This document shows positions 13,301 through 25,300 of a stretch of 64,000 bases of DNA, piece after piece. The position numbers were made by a program, and so were the translations under genes. The stretch is from positions 29,811,073-29,875,072 of the forward strand of contig OY978526.1 in NCBI GenBank assembly GCA_963854835.1, read 5' to 3'. A model generated the notes under the pieces. The model did no database searches. It was not told the DNA's origin and was given only the letters and a program-made list of their open reading frames with translations. Numbering within the stretch: position 1 is the stretch's first letter; the number at the start of each line of letters is the position of its first letter. Origin of the DNA: Megamerina dolium (lineage: Eukaryota > Arthropoda > Insecta > Diptera > Megamerinidae).

Positions 13301-16300
13301 CAGTAGTAAGTTGCAAAATATACAAATTATCTATTCGTATAGATACGTTGCGAACGTAGCCGGTGTTGTTTACCTGATTACATTTTTACTTACTCTCGCA
13401 GAGCTCTACTATGTATAAGAGCTGTAACGAATTACTATCAAAATAATATCGTAACTATATGCATTACGTGTGATTAATAAACTTTTTTGACGTAATTTAG
13501 CGTGACTTAATGATAACGATTTTGATAAGTGATAAAAATTGATCTTACATAATATGCAGATAGATAAAATTATTAAATTATTTTTCAATTCTAAATCGTA
13601 ATAAATTTCGATTTCGAGAAGGGAGTCTGGACCAAAGTTTTCGTTATAAATTTTAGAATGTTTATTTAGTTAGTTAGGTTTTTTGGCAAAGTTTTGCAAT
13701 GCTTTTGCGATTCGGAATCGTCTAATTGCCTCATTTTTCTATATGTACATCATATAATTCTATTACATTACCAATAAATGATAAAGCTTCAAAGTGGTGA
13801 GAAAAATATAGATTAAAAGCCACATTCATGCTATTGATTATCGTCTTATATAATTATGACGATATTAAATACGTTTTTCATTCATGCAATTTATAAAATA
13901 TTGATGCGTGCTTACAACGCATTAAATTATTGTATTATATATATACATATTTATAAACAATTACTTAATATTTACATATAAATAAGTACATACGAGTTGA
14001 TTTGAATTACATTGAAGTGCGTTCATTGTTATGGAATTTGCAAAAATACAAGCAAATAAATTTAAAAGTGAAAAATGGAAATGTTGCGCTTTCACTACGA
14101 AAATAAATTCAAACAAAATTAATTATAACATTACCCTTCTGAAGACCAACTAACTTGAATGCGTAATTTTTTAAGTGTAAGAAAAAGCTAATAATTTTAC
14201 TCGACTCATTCAAACTTTCGCCTACAAAAAAAAAAAAAACTCCATAGAAGTTGCATTCATAATTTTCATTGTTTATGTACAATATTATTTTTAATTTTTA
14301 TTTGATTTTCTTGTTTTTTTTTTTGGGGAAATATTGCAATGAAACTTCGTATATACACATATGTACGATATGTGTGTCGTATGTAAGTACCTACTAAACT
14401 ACGGCAAGTGAAACGATAAGCATATGTAACAGGCATATACATACATACTTACTAAGCCACTTGAATCTAGTATACGAGTATACGAGATGCAAGTACATAC
14501 TAGAGTGTTTACGTACCATATCGGAAAAGAAACTGGATACAACAAAAACAAACTGCAGCGAAATCAAAGTGACTCGTCACGTCGCGTTTTACATAATTCA
14601 GCTGTTAATGTACCATGCCGTGGTTTATATATCGTTGTGGCAGTAACGGTACTTTTAGCACTTTTATGCCACATCATTTTCTATCGAGTCTTATAAATCG
14701 TGCACAAGTTTGATCTCATCTTTTTATATTTTTAAGCAAATCTTCCTTTAACAAAATGTCTTTTTTTTGGAAAACTCTCCAATATATTTTGTTTAAGTTT
14801 TCGAACTATTTCGCTCTCAACTCGATCTTCCCGGATCTTCTCTCAACGAAATGCTTTGGTTTTGAAAACTCGAATATGTTTTTTGAAGATTTCGGACTAT
14901 TTCCCACACAATTCTCCCGTAGTGCTTTATGGTAAATACTTTACCGTTAGGCTCCGAAGAATTCTTTACCGCTTAGCTCATCCATTACTGACGTGATTCT
15001 TAAATTTGAACAGTATTGAAAGCTCCCTCCTTACAATAGCTGGTTACGAACTACAGAACCCTGTGACATTACTTTTTATGAGCTTTGTCACCGACCATTT
15101 TCAGAAGCTTTTTCAACAACCAGTTGTTGTGACTGCCGGAACTAACAACTATATGAGTTAGGACGAATAAATTTATGCCGAAAAAACTTATATCCGCTTA
15201 AAAAGTAGCCATTCGAAAGCTCTCCCAAATAGGAGTCAGTTTTAGCTATGCATTCCTCATTTGAATAATCGCATACCATAGAGCCATACCTTCAGATTTG
15301 GAAACGGATAGAAGCCACTGGGGCCAGGTTTGTTAGCGGAACCCGATTTCAAATCCGATTTCATACACAAAATGTCATGCATGGTATTGAACACACTGCC
15401 ATACGACATCTTTGTGGTCCCAGCTAGCTTCCTCATTTTCACTATGGGGTCGTTCAATATATTACTATGGATTTTTTCAACTTTTCTGTTGAAGTCTTTT
15501 CGGCGTCTAAATCGTTCAGAGTCATTGGTGTTTGTATAGCTACAACGACAGTAAGAAAATTACATTTGAATCATCTTCGTCGATGGTACAGAGCTCGGAT
15601 AATACTTAGTTATCTATCTTGGCTTTGGTCTCGGTTATTGTTTGCTTGCGTAAATAATTGTGTCTAGTCAGAACAAAAAACTCAAAAAAATACATGGAAG
15701 TTGGTTGCTTCTCTCTGCTGTAACTCGTAAATGCCTTTTATGAAGATTTTTACTTGAGGATTATTCCAAGCTTTATTTGATCCACCTAATAATGTCGGAA
15801 CATTTTTCAATAATATCGAAATATTTGTTGTCATTTTTTCAAGAATTTTGCAAACAAAACTGAAAAAATTTCGAACAAAAAAATTTCAAAATTTAAAATT
15901 GATTTCATTTTAAAAAAATTTGAAAACTTTTCTCCTTCGATACCAAACTGTACAATATATTCTTTTTTTACATTGGGTCGTAAATTGTAGAAACGCCGTA
16001 ATTAAGAAAAACCATTGTGAAGACCTGCCTTATATCAACCGTGTAACAGCTTTGTCACAGAGCTTTTTAAGATACTTTTTATGGTTAATTTTTACCGTTA
16101 AAAGAATTTCTTTTCAAAAAGTCGACACTATTTGTCTATATTGTCGCTTCCGCTGCTTAAACTCATGATCATAGTGAGTAACTGAGCAACGATCCGCAAT
16201 ATATAGTAAAAAATAACAAATCTTTTATTTTGTGATTATGTAATTATTTTATGGTGAGCTGTTAAATGTTAATTGGTTTTTTTTTTTTGAATGCTTGAAA

Positions 16301-19300
16301 AAGAGCTTTCTATATAAGCTGCCTTTAATAAGCGTCTCAATGCTTTAGAAAATTATTTGCATAATAACAAGCAATTTTTAAGGTAACGTGTATCTAAGAT
16401 CAACAGAATCTAACGACTCAAGAACTAATCTCTACGAATGTTCATGTAAATTTTCTTTTTCGTATTTAATTATGTTAAATGAACAAAAAGTATTCCTTAA
16501 CTGCGAATATTTTAATGATGTTTTTCCATTAGATTTGCCAAAATATTCTAGAATAATGAAAATTAGTTTAAGAATACTAATTGGCTATCTTCTTACTATC
16601 TTACATACATACACAATATATAGTACGAGTGGATATAACAGACGACCACTGTTCACTTTCCATATCGTTTCATCTTTATGGCAGTATGTAGTATGTAAAT
16701 ATGAAATAAGAGACACTCAAGTGAAGATTGTGTTGCTACATTGTGTTTGTTCATCTTGACAACTTGTCTAGTCACGAGATAAACGTATAACATTATATTG
16801 CATAGGTACGTATATGCAATACAATATGGTAGGCATACCAGATGACAAAGTGCACCTAGACAAAAACGACAACAGTGACAGACGTTGACATCCAAGATGA
16901 TGACGATGACGAATGTCTGTACGAGAAAGCCATTTAAAGCTCGACCATAGTTAGTTTACAGTACAATAATGACACATACAAATGAGCTAATTGCTGTCGC
17001 TGTTGTTTTCTTCGTCATCATCATCATCATCATCATCACACATCACCCACTTCCTTCTAAGTATGTGCATGTGTACTTACATAGTTTTATACTATATCTG
17101 ATTTGCTTGACTTGTTTCATATTGTCGAGACACTTGTTCGATGTTGTTATGGCATGTGCGATGGTGTAATTGTGTGTTGTTGTGTAGTGTTAAGACAGCG
17201 GAGAGAGAGAGGTGTGATGATACTTAATTATTGTTCAGAAAGAAAAAAAAAAAAAAAACAATTATTTTTAGCATATTCGTTTTTAAAATTAATTTATTTA
17301 CGTCTTTTTTGTTTTTCTTTTAACTTTCATTAGGCTACAATGCATGTGTATTCGCATATGGCCAGACTGGTTCTGGCAAAACATTCACCATGATGGGCAC
17401 ACCTAATAATCCTGGTTTAATACCACGCATCTGTGAAGAATTATTTGCACGTATGCGATTGGGTCAAGAATCTGGCACGGGTTACAAGACACATGCAAGT
17501 TATTTGGAAATTTACAATGAACGTGTCAAAGATCTGCTCAATCCTCAAAGTAGTGGACATGGTTTACGTGTACGTGAACATCGCAGTTTGGGTCCATATG
17601 TTGAGAATCTATCACAACATGCTGTATCCGATTTCGATGAGATAAAGGTAAGTACGATATTGGGTAGCGAGCTATACTACTGTCTAATATGTACGTGTAT
17701 TTGTATTTGTTTCATTTATTCACCATGTCATTGTTATATTGCAGGAATGTATTGCTCGTGGTAATGTTCAACGTACAACAGCCAGCACTAATATGAATGA
17801 TACAAGTAGCCGCAGTCATGCCATTTTTACAATCACATTTGTACAAGCGGTCTTCATGAATGACATGCCAAGCGAAACTGTATCCAAAATACATTTGGTA
17901 GATTTAGCAGGCAGGTATGTATCAAAAGATGTTCTATCTACTTTGTATATTATGTACATATGTGTAGCTATTATTTTTACAAGTGGTGAAAGACATACTT
18001 TTATGTACATAAGTGAATGGTTGTAGGAGGTTATTTTGTATGCTCTACATATTAATTATATTTTATACCGCAATTTATAACAAAAAATTGCAAATATAGC
18101 CATCGTATACATTTAGCTGTTAAACATCAAACAGGTACCTCCTACCCAGTAAACAATATATCAAAATCATGCTCTGTTTTTAAAAGTATTATATTTTCTT
18201 GCCCCATATACACTGAAATAAATTTAAATTTTGAAGCACTGTCATAAGAAGTGATCTAGAATAAAACCAATGAACCAAATCGATGCTCATAACAAAGTTC
18301 ATCAAATTCCCACATTTTTATGCATATATTTCTCGCAGCGCACTACTTCTGATCTCTAATTATGAGGAAATAAAAAGCTTCTAAATATGAGTATTAAATG
18401 ATTACTGAATATGCGTCATAGAAGACTCTTAATTGGATGGTAAACAACTAAAACTCTTTTCTGAATCAATTTAAATCAAATTTTGTATCTCTTATGAGTC
18501 TTGACTTCGTTTATTAATGAACGTTTTATTGCTCTCTTCTTGATGGATTTATAAGACTTTAAAACTTGTTTGAGTCAGTCTTAAATTATTAAATTTTTTG
18601 ATTGTTTTGTGAGTCATTAATTCTGTAAAAAAGTTTTGTTATGAATCTTTTTAGAGTTTGTTGGTTTTCCTAACTTTGTGCTTGGTGACAGATAAGTATT
18701 TGTCGATTGGACCATTTGGAGGTCCCAGTTTTCTTCTTATGTGGTCATAACAACCGATCATCGATTCTCTGTTCTTCGCTTGCTGGTGCCAATTGGATAT
18801 TCCAAGCGCCGCCAGGTTACCCAACATTTGGTCCTTCCAACGGAGGTTTGGTCTTTCTCTCTTCTGCGCTCTACAGCGGGTGCCGACTTAAATACCCTCT
18901 TCGCTGGAGCGTCTTATTCCATTCGCAGCCGCTGAATTTTGATCCGGCTGACTATGTCAATGTCAGCGTACAGCTCATACAGCTGATCGTTGAACCTTAT
19001 TCGATACTCGCAATCATCGCAAATAGATCCGAAAATCCTGCCCAGAACTTTTCTCTCGAAAACTTCAAGCATCCTCTCATCCGTGGTGGAAATTGTCCAG
19101 GCTTCCGCGCTATATTTGAGGGCAGGAATAATGAGGGACTTGTAGAGTGTGATTTTAGATCTTCGAGAGAGGGCTCGACTGCTTAATTGCTTACTCAGCT
19201 CAAAGTTAGCAATAGCAAGAGTTATCTTACTCATGATCTCCATGCTGACATCATTACAGTTGTTGATGCTGGTTCCAAGATAGACAAAGTCCCTGGGAGG

Positions 19301-22300
19301 TCCCTGTCCTCATAAGTAAAAGTTAAATAAATAAATATGAGGCTCTTATAAGCCCCGATGGGCCTTTGGCCGAGCATCTCTTCCAGTACTGTTGTGTGTG
19401 TTAACTTTTGGACAGTGTTGGAAGGCACCTACTTTCGAACGGCAGACATCACTTTTTCTAAACTTTGTTACACAGCTTTTTTAGAAGCTTTTTCATGGCA
19501 AATTATTACTGTCGGAAAAATTGCCAATTGTTTATCGACAAGTGGGCACAATTCGAAAGAAAAACCTTCGACATTAGAGTTGTGCTTTAGTCGTAGATTA
19601 AACCCACGACCTACAGTTCAGAAGGCCAACACACTAACAACTGAGCTACGCCATCCATTTGTTCTCTTCGCTAAAGTTCGAGATTGTGTCATTCGTCGCA
19701 AGTTTAGTTGTTCTGAAGCCGCAATTATAAATTTCTTGCTAGACAATAATGGCCATTTGGAAGTGGGAAGTGGAAACTTACAGTAGAATTCGTCAAGCAT
19801 AACAATCGAATGATGTCAGAAATGACTCATAAATTTTTCACACTCGTTTTTGATTTTTTTTTTGCTACTTTCTACTGAATAATTGGATACCACCTTTTGC
19901 ACTTTGTATGTCTTTCTTTGGAGGTTCGAATAATAATCACCCTTATTACGTGGGTGCCATAGCTCAGTGGTTAGTGTGTTCGCCTTCTGATCTGTAGGTC
20001 GTGGGTTCAATCCCCGGCTGATGCATAACAAATTTAATATCGAAAAGATTTTTCTTTCGAATGGTACCCACCTGTCGGCAAGCAATTGGCAATTCTTCCG
20101 ACAGTAACAACTTGCCATGAAAAAGCTTCTTAAAGAACTCTGTGACAAAGCTCAGAAAAAGTGATGTCACAAGTGTTCTGCCGTTCGGAACCGGCTAAAA
20201 TAAGTAGGTCCCTTCTAATACTGTCCAAATTTAGGACGCACAACAGTAATGGAAGAGAAGCTCGGCCAATGAGCCCTTTGGGGCTTTAAGTGCCACATAT
20301 TTATTTATTTTTTTATTACAGTTGTCGACCGTCGATATTATTTTGACTATTGACATATTTACATATTTAGAGAATCGATTTAACAACGATACCTCCAATT
20401 TAGGTAGTCTCATTACAAATGAATATATTGCATTTTTGTTATAAATTGCTGAATTTATTTAATTTCGAAATTCCTGATTTAGGAATCACGATATCATTTA
20501 AAAATACCAGAAAGTAAAATTTTCGAAAATACGGTAGTGTTTCGTTTAGGCCTGTGCAATTAATCGTACAGTCGAACATTTTTACCTTTTTTCTTTTATT
20601 TTGCTACCTCTTGTAGTGTGCCGTAGCTCAGTGGTTAGTACGTTGAACTTCTAACCTGTAGATCGTGGGTTCAATCCTCGGCTGTAGCATCAATTTAATA
20701 TCGAAGAGTCCTTCAGGGCTTAAAAGTACATAGTTATTTATTTATTGTATTGTAAAAAAATAATTTCGAATGTTATGAATATTTTCGAATAACTTTATCC
20801 TGATGTTCGAATAATTTATTGTTATTTATACTCGCTGCTATAATGGTTGGTGATTTTTTGTTGTTGTTATTGATGTATTACAGTGAACGTGCGAATGCCA
20901 CTGGCGCTACCGGACAACGTCTTAAAGAGGGTGCTCATATTAATAAATCGCTCGTAACGCTGGGCAGTGTTATCTCAGCATTAGCAGAGCAAACCAGTAG
21001 CAGCTCCTCCTCGTCTTCCATGTCATTGAATAACAGTACTGCTTCAGCTGCCGCGGCAGCCAAACGTATTCTATATATACCTTATCGTGATTCAATACTT
21101 ACATGGTTGCTGAAGGATAGTCTGGGTGGTAATAGTAAAACGATTATGATAGCAGCATTGTCGCCGGCCGATTGTAATTACAGTGAAACATTGAGTACAT
21201 TGCGTTATGCCAATCGTGCAAAGAATATCATCAATAAACCGACAATCAATGAGGATTCGAATGTGAAATTGATACGTGAGCTACGCGAAGAGATCAATAA
21301 GCTCAAATCGATGCTTACCGGTGATATTGTAAGTATTATAGTATACACTCTCATGCTTAATTCATTCGTATTCATGATTTATTTTTCGTTTAGCATGCAC
21401 TACAACCGTCATTGAAAATGTTGGAAGATTTGCAAAAGAAAGAAGCACAAGAGAAAGTTTTAACCGAAGAATGGACAGAGAAGTGGAAAGAAGCCCAATC
21501 TATACTGCAGGAACAGAAAAGTTTGGGCTTACGCAAATCAGGTGTTGGTGTTGTTTTGGATTCGGAGTGTCCGCATCTGATTGGTATACACAATGATGTC
21601 ACTACCGGTGTCACATTGTATAGTTTAAAGGTTTGTACTCTCTCGCTTGCTCTCGATGAAATGATAAGTAACAAAATGAAATATTATTTTTGTAGGAGGG
21701 TGAAACATTAATTGGCACCGATACAGCAGACATTCCACAAGATATTGAACTCACAGGCGATGGCATACGCTCACAGCATTGTAGTATTGTGCTCAAAGAT
21801 GGTATTTGTACATTGCATCCACGTCCGATGGCACAGTGTTGGCTAAATGCCCGTCTCATTGATGAGCCAACAAATATTTCACAAGGCGACATTATATTAC
21901 TTGGTCGCACGAATATATTCCGTTTTAATAATCCTGCCGAAGCGGCTAAATTACGCAAAGATCTCAATCGTTCACAATTAGATATGTCACGTTTGTCCTT
22001 GATCACATCGTCACGTGAAAATTTGCTCAACTCCAGCTTCTATACGGATGAGGATGGCGGTGGTATGAGTACAAGTGTCACAAATTCACCATATCGACGT
22101 GCCGAACGCCAGTATTATCCAACGAAACCGATGTCACGCGATGATCCAGAGATGCAAGATGAGAATCGTAAAATATTGGAAACGATTGAGAATGCTCTGA
22201 AGCAGTTGAATATTGTAAGTGGGATGGCGTGCCCAAATTAAATCAATTCTTTTTCACATAGATTTTTTGTTTTCACATTTTTAGGAACGTGTCCAAATGC

Positions 22301-25300
22301 ACGATCAATACAAGGTGAAAGTACGCAAACTGACCGAAGAACTGAAACGTCTGGAGAAGGAGCAACGGGATAGTTTAGAGCTGTTGCATTGTCGCGAGCA
22401 AGAGTTGGTTGCACGCAAAGACATGTTGCTGTGGGAGAAGAACAACGAGAAAGTGCAAGTGAGTCCTGATTGCATACTACAGGCCATTGTTGCATTTGTG
22501 CATGTTGTGGCCAATATGAAAATTTTCGATTTTAAAACGTCTGCGAAGTTTAAAACAAAATGTTTAAATCATAAGAATTTATAAAATGCGAACAGAGTGC
22601 GAATTTATAATTTTGTTCAGAGGAATTTTTTTATATTTTATTTTCTCGATTAAACAATTTTCTCAGTGAATTTTTTTCTTTTTAAGTTTATTTATACATA
22701 TAAATATTGTTGTGCTTTTTTTTCTATACAAACGAGTAGAAAAATAATTTGTGAAATATTATGATTTACTTTTTTGTTTATTCGCTTTTTAGTTATTGCA
22801 ATAAATTTGTGATTTTTCTTTAACATAACCAACAAATTTGTATGCATGAATTTAAGGATTTACAAAGAAAAGAAACACGTAAATAGAAAGTACGTTTATT
22901 CCAGGGACCAAAAAATAATAAGAACATGTTCTAAATGCTATAGAATTCAGTTGAGTATAGAATAGAATGTTACTGATTGCACGGTCTAGTGGAATTAGTA
23001 ATGAATTCTACATCCTCACAATAGTGTGATATTCAATTTTTGAAAAATATGATTGCTCATAATGACAATGGTCCCTGGCATAAAATCTTCTCATTTTTAT
23101 CGCTCTTTCTGTTTTTTTTTTTTGTTCTTTCTTTATTTTGCTCATTGATTAATTTTCGCTCTCTTTGGTTTTAATGATATTTTTTCTTCTTACACATCAT
23201 CATTATATTTTCCCATTACATATTGCTGTTTATGTTCATTTAATTATGATTTTATTGATTTCGTTTTAGATTGATATTGTCTTTAGACAAATTTCAGCAT
23301 TTCAAACACAGCTCGACTCAAAGAAACGTGATTTTTCTGAGTATGTAGCAAAAGAATTGCAGGAATTGCAAGATTGTGGCAAACTAGATGAGGTTTGTGT
23401 TACTAATGCTACTATTTATTATGTGGGGCAAAGTGATATATGTATATTAAAGGAAATTTTATATATTGCTTTTCCCTTCATAATATGATGGATTTTTGTA
23501 GTATATAGTACCGTATGTAGCATCATTATATAATTTTTGATTTCTTTTTATTGTTTGGTTTGGTTTGGTTGCTATTGAATACAATTCGAATAATGGTTCA
23601 ATTTGTTTGTTTGTTATAGATTGGTATTAAAATCGAAGAAGCTACCCCCTTGTCGGATGAGTTATTGCTACAGGTATCAGATTCGTTGGATTTGTTTGCC
23701 TCACAATTCATCAAGGATACAATTCGAAGAAATGTAAATAATATGTAATTTATAAGTGCTTAATAATAGTTTGTATTTTTCCCAAAAAAGAATGAGGAAA
23801 TTCGAAGATTGGATGAGCAAATTGCAGAAAAAGAGCTTATTCTGAATGCTAGCACAAATAAAATTGCCAAAGTGGATGAGACCATATTGGAAATACAGGC
23901 CAAATTAGATGAGCTGCATTTGGAACGTGAGAGGGTCGAAGCTGAAATGCGCCTAAAGAAGCAAAAGTAAGATTTTGTAAAGTTTCTCTATTGGAGAGAA
24001 GGTGAAACTTATACTATTTTTATTTTTAGCATGAAATTAAATCTCACCAAAAGTACCGATGTTCAGACAGATACGGATACAACCATGTCTAAATCAGATA
24101 CATATGAGACTTGTGATACCTTCCATACGGTAGCACCGAATAATTCTTATGGTTCAACAACATTGACTGAAGATCAAAGTCAAACACCGTTGAGTCAATA
24201 CTCTTCGACATCATGCGAAGCAGATGTGGATGACTCAAATGGCACAGAGAAAGCCTCATCGACCGGTAGTAGTCGATCATCGAATACGAATGACACCCTT
24301 AGCGCCAGTTTGACACCATCGAATGCTGTGATGAGTGACAGTGGTGTTTGCTTCGATAGGGCACCATTGTCATCGCACACAACTAATGGTAATGGCAATG
24401 GCAATGGCAATGGTGGTGGTTCCGGTGGCAGCTATCAAAATGATTTAAGAAACTACATTACTAATCGTAATGGTAATGGTATTAGTGGCAGTGTACGTAC
24501 GTCGGATGAAGAGACAGCATCATGTTCATCATGCGAAATGGGACGTAATTCAGAAATGGCCCGGCCATATTGTCCAATGCATACGCTGCGTCGTAAAATT
24601 GCCACACAAAAGGCGTTAATAATGAAAAATTTAGAAATGAATGTGAATAAATCGCAATTAGATGATCAAATTGCTGAGCTGCAAGAGCTACAAAGACGCT
24701 ATATGATAATGGAGAAGGAATTAATGCAATCGGATCATGAACGTTGTTGTGCAACAGATGAACATGGTTTTGAACGACATGCACAATATGATATGACACC
24801 TGCAATTATACGGTCGAATGGTGGTGGCGGCTCGACGGAAGAACAAACATATTTGGCCAGTATGACACGTTCGTGTCCTTCCATGAGAGATCTTCGTAAG
24901 TTTATGCTCATATTTTTAAGTGCCTGTCCACATTGGCCTGCCCAGGCGCAACTGTGCGAATGAGGTAGAAAAGTAGGCAGTTAGAATAAGTTTTGCGCCG
25001 AAAGTCCAATCCAAAATTAAAAATCGTCGCAACGAGCTATGTTCTATGTCCAAAGTGTTTCGATTTTGATAAATATGTTCACAAATTTTTAGACGTTAGA
25101 GCGATAACGAGGGTTGTACGATTAATTGTTTGTTCAAAAAGTTTGTTTAATTAAATGATTCGACTAATCAAATTGTTAATCAAAATTGAAACTAATCGAT
25201 TAATCAGAATTTTGATTAATCAACATGTTTTTCATTTTTTTTGTTTGTTTTTGAAATATTCTTTGGGAATAAAAATTTTAAATGCATTCTCATATTCATA

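Noticed and set aside
18707..19186. 159-codon plus-strand open frame
   Set aside because: It is antisense to a clear reverse transcriptase C-terminus on the minus strand.
19953..20025. tRNA gene
   Set aside because: A and B boxes are clear, but no acceptor stem closes and the same head recurs joined to a common body in many copies, so it is a SINE head.
20617..20690. Second tRNA gene
   Set aside because: Same SINE head with the SINE 3' end attached; no cloverleaf pairing was found.
21611..22030. 139-codon minus-strand open frame
   Set aside because: Shadow of Klp98A exon 7, which has FHA motifs in the plus frame.
24896..24963. Coding extension of exon 12
   Set aside because: The frame stays open only to 24961, whereas the GTAAGT donor at 24896 joins perfectly in phase to the PX exon at 26191. 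Kept only as a possible retained-intron end.
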